The notes beneath the pieces were generated by a model, which saw only the letters and a list, made by a program, of their open reading frames with translations, did no database searches and was not told where the DNA came from. The translations under genes were made by a program, and so were the position numbers. A stretch of 64,000 nucleotides of DNA, taken from the NCBI GenBank assembly GCA_905331475.1, contig CAJNYU010002142.1:248001-312000 (forward strand). The letters run 5' to 3'. This stretch comes from Rotaria socialis. Its lineage: Eukaryota > Rotifera > Eurotatoria > Philodinida > Philodinidae. Position 1 is the first letter of the stretch, and the number at the start of each line of letters is the position of its first letter. Shown piece by piece: positions 25,610-37,149 of the stretch.

Positions 25610-26689
25610 GTGGTCTCCTTTCAGAACTTTTAATTTCAGCAGATTTCATCAAGTTTCGAAAAGTGGTTTGTGGTTTCGTACGTCATGTACCAATCCTCTG
25701 ATAGTTTTGTGGAATTGCAGAAGGTTTCGTCATATACCCACAGAACCACTGTTAGTTTCGTGGACGATCCAAAGGTTTGAAATATTTTCTGCAAAACGAT
25801 TACTGGTTTAGTAGTTTTTGAACAGAACGGTTCCCATTTTATTATCCACGCCAAAGTTTCGTATAGTTTGTACCAAACCACTGATAGTTTCGTAGACGCT
25901 CTCGAGGTTCGGAATCTTTTCCACAAGTCGGCTGATACTTTTGTTCACGATCCAAAGTTTTCGTATTATGTCTACGTAACTTTTTCACACTCTCTAGTAT
26001 GCTTTAAGGTTTTTGTGAAATACCGACCAAGCCAGTGTTCGTTTCATAGACTATCTCAAGGCTTCTTAGTTTTTGCAATAAACTTTTCACCGGTTTATTA
26101 TCTATGTCAAACTTACTATAGCTTATGGGGGTACCAGAGTCCAAATCCATTATCAGTTTTTCTATCCGAGCTTTCATGGCTGAGAAAATCCGCCGATCAG
26201 GAGTCCAAATTTCACAAGGTAGACTTTTTATTTCAATTGTGCTGTCAATTCTGGGGTAAGTCTGATGTGATGAAAGTGAATCTTTTTTTTCTTTGTTTTT
26301 GATTCATTCATATAGAAGGTTTCAGGTAAATTTGATGTGATAAAATAACAGAAATTTGTTTTGCTTAATTATAGAAGGCCGCAAAGATGCAATTTCAGGT
26401 CAGTTTGATCATGTATAATTTAATATATTTCATGTCTTTTTTTTCTAGGTTGATGCTTATACTCAGTTCTGGGTAAGTTCTCTCTTAGTAAATCAAAGAA
26501 TTATTAGTTTTTTTAATTCTAGGTTAATATAGAGGTGACGTTTTAGGTAAGTCTGATTTTACGTAAGAATAATTTTTCGCTAATTTGTTTATAATAGATT
26601 GTTCCAAGTATAAGAATAGTGAAGTAAGTTTGATCTTATAAAATGATTATATTTATTCGTTTCGAGTAGCCCGACGTTCGCCAATATGA

Positions 26690-26812
26690 CTTTCGCCAGT
26701 CGGTCTTTTGCCATTGGCGAAAGTCATATGGAGATTCGCCAATATACGCCCTGGACTCCTGTCAATTGGCGAAAGTCAGGTGGACATTCGCCAATACTGG
26801 CGAAACTTCCTC
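26690..26812. mobile_element. Small inverted-repeat insert with TTCGCCAA motifs
   Basis: TTCGCCAAT/ATTGGCGAA occurs eight or so times in alternating orientation within about 120 bp, with ACTTTCGCC at both sides. Borders are approximate. It probably folds into nested hairpins. It lies inside the 2.25-kb element. Confidence 0.55.
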
Positions 26813-26944
26813 ACATTCTTAATTATTAGAGCAGATGATATTTATATACAGTATAATATGGACTCTTCCCTATTCTAATACGGATTCTATTATGTTCTTG
26901 CTGACTTACCAAAGAAACATTAACTTTTGATTCATAGTTGAATA

Positions 26945-27292
26945 GTTCCCCATGTAACAAAAACCGCATAAAAATCGGCGGTTAACTGCGGTTTTGCCGA
27001 TCAGGTTACTGGCTCCCATCAGTGAAAATTTACCTGAATTTACCACGGTTACCGCTAAACAAAATTGGTTAACCGGTTCGTCTATAATCTTTGACAAAAA
27101 AAGTGTTCCAAATCACCAATTAAACTATTTTGAACACCCTTCTTTTTAAATTTTTCATGCGATAAACATGATCAAAAAACCATCGGTTTACCACGGTTTT
27201 ACCGGTTCGATTACCGGCTCCCTTTACCACAGGAAGGATAAATACCGCGGTTTACCGCAAAAATTGATCCGGTATTCGCAACATGGGAACCT
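26945..27292. mobile_element. 348-bp MITE, GGTTCCCATGTTGC-type TIR, ACCGGTTT/CCGCGG-rich core
   Basis: Left end GTTCCCCATGTAACAAAAACC, right end inverse GGTTCCCATGTTGCGAATACC. The core is filled with CGGTTT, ACCGGTT and CCGCGGTTTACCG motifs in both orientations. No coding sequence. Nested within 25227-27474. Confidence 0.7.
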
Positions 27293-27474
27293 TTTTTTGA
27301 ATGATTTTTAAAAGGTTCTGTACGAAACCGTTGCTACGAAACTCTTTTTTGAATTATCGTGAAAGGGGTTGGTACGAAACCTCACTTTTTACAAAACTAA
27401 AAAAGGATCTGACCGTGTGCCGAGGATAAGAACCTTTTTAGGTTCTGTAAAGAAACTATTTTTTTTAGAGTGTA

Positions 27475-29456
27475 CCCTGAACTCAGTACTTGCACTAGGA
27501 TACAGATATATATAATTTCTCTCCTATTATTTCTTTCATTTCTGTCGAACTCTTTTTTCGGTTTCGCATTGTCTATTCCCTAGGTACAATTAAAGATTTT
27601 ATTCACTTGTGTATAACCGCTTATTTATATTCGTATTTCTTTTAGTGTCCTTTTTATTTCTTCTATTTCTCTCACTTTCATATCTATTATTTCTTTGTAT
27701 GTTGGATGTATATATATATATATATTTTTTTTTTCGTTCTTATATCTAACATAATTTCCTGCTTTTCTCCATCGATCTTCGTGCCCTGTATATTTATCCG
27801 TAGTATACATATTCTATTTAACTACCTCATATATGTTCATTTACCATCACACTCGTTACAACTGATTCAATAATTGTATGTTTGCAGTTTCCACAACATT
27901 TTCCCACAGTTTAAGTAAAATTTTATCCTGTTACTTCATTTACTCTCGTAATTCTAACGTATCACTCCTTTTTATATATTCTCACCAATAGAAATCAAAA
28001 CAAATTACATATAAAGTTTGTGATTTTTACTCTATATTTCGATTTAATGACTAATATTATTAGAAGAATATATATTATCATTTGTATGAGCAATGATTAT
28101 ATAAGAGTTTCTGTAAATTGAAATATCTAGTTTCAATATACAGAAACTCACTATAATCGTAAAATAGTGTGATATCATTCAGTCACTAAGAATCTTTTTA
28201 CCTATTTATTGAATAATACGAATTGTTGTAGATATTGTAATGGTCAAACATTCTTGTAATATCAGTGATCAAAAACAATCTATTTATCTTCAAAATTATC
28301 ATATAAAAATGAAATACTTGATAAATATGTATATTTAGGTCTCTCTATTAAGAGCACGCAATCATAATGAAAGATATAAGACTAAGAATGCCTGTAAACA
28401 ATTGTTTCTTGTCACTGCTCATGAATCATCTTATTACATCAATTATTGATTATTAAATTATTCGCTTTATCATCTTCACGTAAGCTTGTTCGAAAAAAAG
28501 CTACTATGCTCACATATACTACGCCTAAAAGACTATTATTAATTTTCATCAGTAAATTTCTCACTCATTAATTGTATTACTATAAATATCGTATTATTAT
28601 GTACACCAGTTCAATTATTGTTGGACTCTACCACCCCTGTTCTCTTTCTCTGTACCAAAAAATCAAAAGTATGAAACATACCATGTATAATTAAGGTCTT
28701 GAACGATTCTCTACAGATCCACAAGAACGAACATCACCCACACACACGCTATAATCATCTATTTCATGCCAGAGAAAATTTAATGAAATACATTCATCCA
28801 TTCAGTCGTTAATGAAACATCATGACTTTCAATTTATCAAATCGCTGATATATACGTTATTATATTATTCTCTCAGGATATCAGTTTTTTTACTGAACAT
28901 TAGCACGATACTCATTATTCTAAGATAATTTTGTTCACCGTCCTTTAAATCGTCACGGACTTTATTATCTAGTCAATCAATCTTTCCCAAAGTCGTGATT
29001 GAACATTTTCATCTTTAGTTGATCACATCAGTCATACGCTGCTTGAAAACAAAATGCAACAATTTTACTGTTAATAATCAACCGAAACATAGAACAGACA
29101 CTCAATTATATTGTTCTCTTATCTTTCTTCGTCGATCTTTTACTGCTTGCTACTACAAATGATGAATTTAACTTCCCACGAACTGTTTTTGATCCCCTCC
29201 CAATGTACGGATGTTATGATTCAGCTAGGTAATATAATTTCAATATTTAGGATTTATCTCAAATGCGTTTAAGCCATTCGTTATAAAAAAAAGTGGCATT
29301 CAAAATTTAGTTTTCTTACTTATTGCGAATAAACTGTTACAAAGCTACTGATAAGAACGAGACCTGCGTACAAACAAACTCTGCTATTATAATTTCATGC
29401 TCTCAAGTAGATATAGATCTATCTTTCGAATTAACTTGTAGCAATTAACTTGATGA
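27475..29456. other. Intergenic, AT-rich; contains one hairpin
   Basis: About 2 kb of low-GC sequence with a short TA run at 27711-27725. No gene supported. The single structural feature is the hairpin at 28092-28161. Confidence 0.4.
28092..28161. ncRNA. Pre-miRNA-like hairpin (strand undetermined)
   Basis: Arms 28105-28123 and 28131-28149 pair over 19 bp with one mismatch around a 7-nt loop. Outside a 3x2 internal loop, 28093-28101 pairs with 28152-28160 over nine more base pairs (one G-T). A stem of about 28 bp with small interruptions in 68 nt is the shape of a short miRNA precursor, though the terminal loop is small. It may instead be a tiny MITE remnant. No expression or conservation evidence is available here. 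Confidence 0.3.
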
Positions 29457-29743
29457 CCCAGGTCGAACATTCCGGGGACCGGAACCCGTAGGATACTCCA
29501 GGGAATATGCGGGAAAGTTGCCATATCCTGCCGGAAAACACGGGAAATCGCTGGAACATGGAAGCAGTATTCCGGTCAAAAATACGGCCGGACTTTTCCG
29601 GCGAATTCCTGTCAAGTTCCGGTGCTTTCCGGCAGGAATTGATCGGAAATCATCGGAAAAATTTCCAACCGGAGTACTGCTTCCACAAAATCAACGGAAC
29701 TACTCGGAACCGGCCGTTTCCAGACCGAACTGTTCGACCTGGG
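29457..29743. mobile_element. 287-bp MITE, CCCAGGTCGAACA family, TTCCGG-rich core
   Basis: Perfect 13-bp ends CCCAGGTCGAACA and TGTTCGACCTGGG. The GC-rich interior carries TTCCGG/CCGGAA and related CCGG motifs about fifteen times in both orientations. The overlapping plus-strand open frames come from this composition. Same TIR and nearly the same length as 25322-25609 but with a different core motif. Confidence 0.8.
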
Positions 29744-31777
29744 GATAAGTCTGTGCATGTTGTTGTGTGTTTCCTAAAGATAACTATCGCTTTGACTTTT
29801 CCAATTGGATTGTATACAGTAGAACCTTTTTAAGATGAGTATGTTAATCTGCTTCGTGTTCACAATGTGTCTATGATTTATAGCATACTATTATTGATTG
29901 ATTCTTGTTTTATCAGTTTTCGTTATACAAACTGAAGCCAATGAATAGTTGAAATTGAATGGTATTTCATAATGGCTAAAGCTCGGGTTTTGATTTAACA
30001 TATACATCTTTTTTGTTACTTCTTCGTATCATTTATAATCTTCGATAATCTGGGTGGAATTGCGACTGTGATTTCTATTACATCTGTATATGGCAGGCAT
30101 CCTACAAACATTTTAGTAAATATTGAAAACTGCTGTTTCATTAGATTCTTTTATACTATCTACTGTTCTATTTGTGTTAGATTGTTTTATTGTAATAAAT
30201 ATTTTTTAAGTAAAATCCAAAATAATAATGAAAACTATACACTACTATAGAATCAGATATATACTTGAAATTCATAATTAGTTAGAGTGCTATGCGTAAA
30301 ACGTTTTTTTCATAACAAATGAGATCATCTTCAGTACATTCTTGATTTTCAAGAAAAACTGTGCCCTAATAGTTTTATTTGTATCACAATTCCATATAAA
30401 GATCAACTTCAACTAAACCGCTTATCGATATTGCAGTAATTATAATATATACGATACAAATCTCTAATAATGAGATAGAATATAAGAGAAGTTCATACTA
30501 TTCTAACCATAAGTCAATGATGTGAAACATGTTTGGTACTTTACATTTCGTTCAAGAAAACTGAATTTCTATTTTTATTCTTCGCTCGTTTCGGAAGTAA
30601 TAATTCAAAATCAGAAAAAAAAGTAACTGAATTCCTGAAATCTTTGACCATTCCTCTATCTTATCCAAGTTTACGAAATCCTACTTTTACAAAATCAAGA
30701 GTGTTTTCATTGAAACTCAAAAGACTTTCCGTAGATTTTATCTGATAAAATCTTAATTTTCGCTTGTATATACACTTTTCGAGTTTTCAAATCGCGGTGA
30801 TGATGAATTATTATTCTTACAAGTGAATTAAAATTAAAAAAAAGGATTTTAATATATAATAAATTTGCGACACTTTTCCGATAGGTTAATACTTATTCTG
30901 ACGATCGAATCTCTTATAAAATAAAAGATCTGATTTCTTTGAAAGATAATCATGCAATTATGTACAAGTATAATGACTAAGCTCATTTTAATCTTTAATT
31001 GAACTCTAACAAAATTGTATTTCATTTCTATTATTATCCCAGAAACATTTCATATGGGTAAAAACTGCTTCACAAAATGTATTCGAAGCAGAAATCCTAA
31101 ATACCCATGTCGTGCATGTGACGAACATAGAGAATGTCATTTATGCCCGCCGGCATGATGGTGTCTCGTGTCATCTGCACATCCCTAGTCGTGAATTTCC
31201 TTCAGATACATTTCCTTATATAAGAGAAAGTGATCACACTTGAGCTGATGGAAACAAAGAGGGAGCGGTCACGCAATAGAATAATGAGACGTTCGTAAGG
31301 TCAATGCACGAAGATACAGATACAACGAACAGGACAACGTACATAAAGTGAACTACAACAGTAAATACCGTCAGATTACGGATCGATCGAAAACCGCTTG
31401 TCAAACCTTGAAACCATAGGAAATAACCGCACTTAACTGTAGATCACGAAAAACAATCGGGTTTGACTGGCGGTTTTTGCACGATATGGATGCAAAGTGA
31501 GCTAGTTGTTGTAAATTAGATACATGCTCATCATCAATCAGATAAGCCCATAACCCAAGTCGACGACTCCTGAAGCATGACTCCGTGGATTTCTGGTATT
31601 TATCTGTGGGGACCCACTCGGACTTCTCGGTCTGGGAAGCGATCTAATTTAATTAATTGATTTGCTTTTTTGATTTCTATGACATATAAGATCAATTAGT
31701 TCATTAGTATCAGAATTATTTTTAAAATCTGACTCATTACGTATACGGTCTTCTTGAGTAGCTCGTGTTGCTACTCG
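29744..31777. other. Intergenic, nothing recognised
   Basis: AT-rich, with short frames that lack splice or domain support. The part 31060-31640 is somewhat less AT-rich and could be an old insertion, but I found no ends. Confidence 0.35.
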
Positions 31778-32137
31778 TCAAGTCATAAAAATCAGGTCGT
31801 TTTCTATCAGGGAGTTATTTTCAAAATCGAGACATTTGATGAGCCAGGTTTCTCTAATGATATATGAAACAAACATCACAAAAACTAACACACAAATAAG
31901 TAACTGCATAATTAATACTAATGTCAAATATTTATTGACTTTTTTGGCAAAAAACCCAAGTATCTGCACTATCGGTACATCCATCCAAATTAAGGCCAGT
32001 ATAGAATTGACAGCGCAATGATGTAAAGCAATCAAGTAAAGCAAGTATTTTCGCTCGAGGGTACACTGTTTGATTGCCGGACTATGGTGCTCCATAGCTA
32101 TACATATAACAATAATAATAATAAAAACAATAAGCAT
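31778..32137 (-). CDS. Hypothetical multi-span membrane protein
   Basis: A 119-codon frame from a true ATG. It has a hydrophobic N-terminus (LIVFIIIIVICIA), then segments at about residues 31-50, 52-64 and 70-95, and a short acidic tail ending LIFMT. The length and span number recall the small tetraspan genes at 12.7-14.2 kb but no residue pattern is shared. It begins 14 bp downstream of the stop of the decayed gene at 32151-32715. It could be real, a last exon, or a chance frame; no splice evidence decides. Confidence 0.35.
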   Translation of the reverse strand: MLIVFIIIIVICIAMEHHSPAIKQCTLERKYLLYLIALHHCAVNSILALIWMDVPIVQILGFFAKKVNKYLTLVLIMQLLICVLVFVMFVSYIIRETWLIKCLDFENNSLIENDLIFMT

Positions 32138-32150
32138 ATTTCATACAATT

Positions 32151-32715
32151 TCAATTGATAACATCTTTTTCTTCATCACGCCATTCTTCGTTTTGAATGT
32201 TATGCCGATCAAATATATGTTTAGCTCTCTCGATAAGTTCCACTGAGACACAATTAAAACGTGATTCGTCTAAATCATGACGTGAAATAGAAAAAAAATG
32301 ATGTTGGTGATGGATGTGCACCGAGTCGAAAAAACAATGAATTACGATCCCATGTTAATCTGCAAAAATCATTTGATGTTACAAAAGACCAATCATCACT
32401 ATACAACGATGACAGAATATGTAATCTAAATTTAGCAAAAAAAAACAAATTAAGCTAATAAAACGAATAATTACATCAAGATTCACCACGGTATATATTC
32501 AGTGTCTGAAATCGACCAAGGATTTCCATAGAACTTAAATTCATAAAAGTCTATATGTTGTTTTTCTTTTTATATGCCTCTTGACCAAACGATATTAATA
32601 ACTTTTCGAATAGTATCAATAATTGTTGGTGGAAACCGATATAATCGCAAACGATCATCCATATGCAATGTTCAACAAGCATGTTCATATATTGAATATA
32701 GCGGTGGACAATCAT
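32151..32715 (-). pseudogene. Decayed copy of a conserved eukaryotic protein family (name not recalled)
   Basis: Reading right to left, coding-like text appears in order: PPLYSIYEH, MDDRLRLYRFPPTIIDTIRK, FYEFKFYGNPW, LHILSSLYSDDWSF, TWDRNSLFFRLG, then RHDLDESRF and VELIERAKHIF, ending DEEKDVIN and TGA at 32153-32151. I recognise this order (DRLRL..FPP, EFKL.GNPW, a final LIFR-like block) from a widespread uncharacterised family. It is interrupted: a TAA where Gln is expected after RGI, a TGA before ILM, and a frame change at the A8 run 32291-32298. More than one lesion argues for a pseudogene, although the homopolymer one could be a sequencing error. Confidence 0.55.
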
Positions 32716-35700
32716 ATGAAATATCAATTACTAGCTGTATTATTCTGTTCAGTTTTCGACATGACTATTCAATTGAAAATAAACTATTGTCAACCATATT
32801 TATTATTTAAACTTGAGTCATATTAAACTTGGCTCACAGTGTTAAAAAGAAAATCAAAGGAAGATAACTACAGAAAAAAGAACAAATTCACAAGTATCTT
32901 ATCATTGACATCATGATAAACAAAAAAATGTAAAGAATATACATTATTTGATTTTGAAGATGAGTTAAATATGCTCATCTAAAGGATCAAAAAAAAATCT
33001 AAGAATAACAATTACTGTCATTTTTTCTTTAATCGACCAGCCATAATAATTAACTTAGGAATTACGCTGAGTTGTTCTCATCCGTTCATATATAATTGTG
33101 TTTTGTCGTCTAGACATTCACCAAATACACACTACGAATAGGTAATCGGAAACTAGAACTCTCACTCTAGTCTTCTGCAAAATATGTTAAATTTTTGCAC
33201 TACTTTAGACAATTTTTACAGATTTTCAATTTTACTTTAACTTTATCGTATTTGGATCTATTTATTTTCTAGTCGGAAATCTTTTTTTTCGACTTCCTTC
33301 TACTCACTAACTAGAAATTATCTTATTTAAGATCGAATATCTCGCGAAGCATTAATAGAGTAATAAAGAAAATTACTAAAACTGTCAATATTCAACGCGT
33401 ACAGACCCATTATTATATAAATGTCTTGCGTAAATTATCAAGCATATTACGAAAACATATTATCAAAATTAAATAGACAATCATCAACTATATAATAATT
33501 ATTTCAAATGAATAAACGCTATGATGATTATCAGCGAGTTTTTTTTCTATGCTACTGGCGACCTACCCGAAATTAAAAACTTGTCAGTTTTTCATACTGC
33601 TGTTTCAAATTTGGACACTAATAGTATACTACTGTTTCTCAAGTTCATATGTCAATAATGTCAAGTATCAAGCAGGCATTTTTTCATTGAAAAAAACGAG
33701 AAATTATTCAAGAAATTCTATGTATCGATTTAAAATTGTTGACTCGTGCTTGATTAAGAGACTTACATTTTCAAATAGTTCTCGAATTTTCTCATTATAG
33801 AAAATGCTACAGGCAATATCATCATTTTTCTGACAGTCATGTCAATATCAACGAACTTATTTTAAGATGTTTTGTTCACGCAAAATAATTTAAGCACGAC
33901 ATGCATGCAATAAAAACAACATATTTTATAGTTTTTTGTTCTTTCTCCTCTACAAATTTCATTTTCACAGTTTTGCCTCATTGAATTGCTAATTGTCAAC
34001 CACAATCATTAATCACAAGTACATCACAACGTGTAATTGAGAATTGCATGTTATTCGTTTTTCGTACGTATTTAATCCGCGTCTCCTACCAATAATCATT
34101 TAATTGAAGCTAGATTATTATTACATAGGTTCTGTGCAATCAGTGATCATTCTATAGAAAATTCTTTCACTGGCAAATGGTAACGGCTTATCATCTCGTT
34201 TTACGACGGTGAAATATGACCGAAATTAGAAGTCGTTTAGTCAAAAAGAGACTATAAGCTACAAACAAAACAAAAATGAGGCCTTAACGAATAGCAGAAT
34301 TTTCATATGAAAAGCACAGTCACATGAACGATTATGATACTATATAAAATTCCCACATTCTCTTCAGTTTTATGATCGCAAACAAGTTTTAGATTATGTT
34401 CACCTATTTAAAAAGCAATATTGTTCACTAATGAAATCTCTTATTGTACATGTGTCTATAAAGACAAGAGGACAACTTGACTTTTTCTATTGATTTCGAA
34501 GGTCAATGCTTTTTTTTCTAAACATCGTCATCGTCGTCATCATCATCAATGAATGGCCAATGTTGAAATTAAATGCGAAAAGAAAAGAAACGATAATGAC
34601 AGTATTGATGACCTTCTGATTGAAACAATGACAGATTCGTAAACATATTTAGAATATAGATTAGATGCAAATAGTCTATAGACAATGTCTGTCAATCTGG
34701 TTTCTCCTCTCACATTAAAATAAATTTTCGAGGCGGTGAGTTCAATATTAATCATTAAGACCAAATACTGATTATCATGTTGTTGTTTATCAAGCATGAT
34801 CATCACGACTTAGACACGTGTATATGCGCGTCTATCGATTTATTCATTAGACTCAGCGAATAAATAGACGCGTGTAAATTAAAGAACTTTAATTTGGTTT
34901 CTATAATAAATAAATCGATATATACATGTATTTATATATAGATAGATTGAAAAAGAAAAAAAAACTAAAATTTCAAATTGAATCTTTTGAACATAGGTAC
35001 GCATAAGCCGACATCATGCAGATTTCATCAGTCACAGTTACTTGCACAATGAAGAGAGAAAGACCTTGTTATATTCTCATTATCGTATTCTCTCTGCGTG
35101 AGAGTAATTGCTTGTCTCCAATGAATAAGTATGTTTGATCAAACTATTGGGTGTGTCCCATCAAAATATTTTAAAAACATAACAGCACGACAACAAATCG
35201 GTTTTCAATGACATACTAGTAAAGCTTTCAATGTATATATATATATATGTGAGCATACCACACACACCAGTATACGTATATAGTATGTATAGGTTGTTTC
35301 GTTATATTTCTAAATGACCGGACATCTGCCGTTGTGTTTTCTTCTTTCTCAGTATAATCCAGTCTTTTCTTTTCTACATCAATTATGAGTAGTGCAACAA
35401 ATAGCTTTGTGTCATTTAGAACGACTAATTGAATGGTCTGAGAAAAGGGCTAAAGAAATGGTCAACTTATTTTACTATCGTCTCGCATCTCTAATACACG
35501 CAATACGGATTATACTTATTGTGGCACACATGAGGGATAGACCAGCACGTATAAATGCTCAATCTCTTCTATGTTGACCTTTCGCAAAAAAACTATCAGG
35601 GAAAAATAGAAACATTAACATTCCATTGTTAATATTAGCTAGATTAAAACAAAAATTTAATGATCCACATCGATCGACTGTTCATTTTTTTTTTGTAAGA

Positions 35701-35745
35701 AACATATACACACAGAAACGCACACACAAAAACAAACTTGTTACA
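32716..35745. other. Intergenic, nothing recognised
   Basis: About 3 kb of AT-rich sequence. Frames of 60-86 codons lack supporting signals. Short TA runs occur near 34915-34935 and 35232-35248. The last 50 bp probably form the 3' UTR of the cadherin gene. Confidence 0.4.
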
Positions 35746-37065
35746 TCAAACATATGAAGCACAATGGTCTGAATTTATCTGTGATTCATATAAATTTTCA
35801 AAACGCTTTAAAATTCCATCAATACTATGATTATTCTCATTAAATCGAACATTTTTCGATAATAATTTTGAATTTGCTATTAATGTTAACGATGATGGAT
35901 TAAGTAGAAGAATATTATTGGATTGTTCGGATGACATATCACTTGAACAATAACAACCATCATCGGAACTCATTTTAATTCCGACATCATTCGTTGATAT
36001 TGGACTACTTGTTGTTGATAATGATTGTTGTATATCTAAAGATATTTCATTAGTATGCAAATGATTTATTTCATCGGTGTATGCTGATGATTGCTGTTGT
36101 TGTTGCGGTTTGACTGGTAGATAATATGTATTTGGAAACATATTTACAGCATCGTAAGCGGTTTTCTGTTGAAAATCATTTGATGAATTAATTGTTGATG
36201 TTGATGAAAATTTTTTTTCATTAAAATTTCCACTTTTACATCGTTTAATTTTATAATTAACACAACATATTAAACATATTAATAGGGAAAGAAATACTAA
36301 GCAAGAACCTAATACACTTGATAATATTAATATATTTGCAGAAGTATGCTCTATTTTTAACCATGAAAAAGAGCTTAGCTTCGGTGATTTCATTGACATT
36401 AATTGTATTTTTACTAATATTGTTGATGATAATGATGGTTTACCGTGATCGCGTGCAACAACAATTATATCATAACGTTCATCATTATAGAAATTTTTAA
36501 TACATTCAATTGAACCTGTTGCTTCATTTATACGAAATAAATCTTGATAATTTGATAATGAATATGATATTCGACTATTATCGGTATTGACTTCATCGCA
36601 GTCATATGCTTGAATAGTAAAATTCGTTTGATTAGGTATTAATATTGTGTGATATATTGTTTGATTAAATGATGGCGTACAATCATTTATATCGAGTATG
36701 CGAATACGAATAGGTTTGAAAATTTTTTCATACGGCGGAATAAGATGTTGAGCATCAATAGAAAAATTATAGAAGTTTTCACGTTCACGATCAAGTACTT
36801 GTGTTGTTATTAATGAATAGGATATGCCATTTTGTTGTATTTTAAAATCTTTATTTGTTGTATTTAATAACCATTCGTTTAGGATTATATTTGTATCATT
36901 AACTAAATTTATAAATGCAATAAAACTACCGATTGTTTTACCCTCGGTGATTTCAACAGCCGAATCATGTAATGATTGATGAAAAAATTGTGGATAACGA
37001 ATATCAATTGAAATCGTGGATATATAAGGAATAAATATAAGAAAAAATATTCTTGTCATTTTCAT
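35746..37065 (-). CDS. Short protocadherin-like protein with two cadherin repeats
   Basis: Intronless, 439 residues. Signal peptide at 3-19 (TRIFFLIFIPYISTISI). Two cadherin domains follow. The first (about 20-128) ends in LDRERENFYNF and the linker DINDCTPSF. The second (about 130-232) carries CDEVNTDNSRISYSL, INEATGSI and VVARDHGKPSLSS. These supply the calcium-binding DRE, DxNDxxP and DxD sites. One transmembrane helix lies at about 247-272 (LILSSVLGSCLVFLSLLICLI). The tail of about 165 residues is Ser/Asn-rich, with a Gln run and no catenin-binding site that I recognise. Protocadherins usually have six or seven repeats, so two is very short; the start has a clean signal peptide, so truncation at the front is unlikely. 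Flanked upstream by TC and GA microsatellites. Confidence 0.88.
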   Translation of the reverse strand: MKMTRIFFLIFIPYISTISIDIRYPQFFHQSLHDSAVEITEGKTIGSFIAFINLVNDTNIILNEWLLNTTNKDFKIQQNGISYSLITTQVLDRERENFYNFSIDAQHLIPPYEKIFKPIRIRILDINDCTPSFNQTIYHTILIPNQTNFTIQAYDCDEVNTDNSRISYSLSNYQDLFRINEATGSIECIKNFYNDERYDIIVVARDHGKPSLSSTILVKIQLMSMKSPKLSSFSWLKIEHTSANILILSSVLGSCLVFLSLLICLICCVNYKIKRCKSGNFNEKKFSSTSTINSSNDFQQKTAYDAVNMFPNTYYLPVKPQQQQQSSAYTDEINHLHTNEISLDIQQSLSTTSSPISTNDVGIKMSSDDGCYCSSDMSSEQSNNILLLNPSSLTLIANSKLLSKNVRFNENNHSIDGILKRFENLYESQINSDHCASYV

Positions 37066-37149
37066 CTAGAATAGGGCAATACGACAATGTTCGTATATCT
37101 GATCCACATGAAGGAGAAGTAACAGAGAACGAGAGAGAACAGCTATGTA

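Larger units (their letters stand above)
25227..27474. mobile_element. 2.25-kb TIR element, non-autonomous, host to nested insertions
   Basis: Ends are TACACTCTAAAAAAAT at 25227 and its inverse ending AGAGTGTA at 27474. Similarity continues inward for about 35 bp (CTCTACCGAACC on the left against CTTTACAGAACC on the right). The interior outside the insertions is saturated with GTTTCGT-type motifs in degenerate repeats of about 60 bp (25640-25980), and another set near 26250-26630 repeats TGGGTAAGTCTGATG. Open frames over this part are by-products of the repeats and match no transposase. Three smaller elements sit inside it: 25322-25609, 26690-26812 and 26945-27292. Confidence 0.75.

Noticed and set aside
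25485..26302. Plus-strand frames of 108 and 144 codons within the 2.25-kb element
   Set aside because: Their sequence is the translated degenerate repeat (FRTF.., FVDALEVRNLF); no transposase or reverse-transcriptase motif.
29507..29833. 108- and 76-codon frames over the MITE at 29457
   Set aside because: They arise from the GC-rich CCGG-motif core and run past the element edge without any coding signal.
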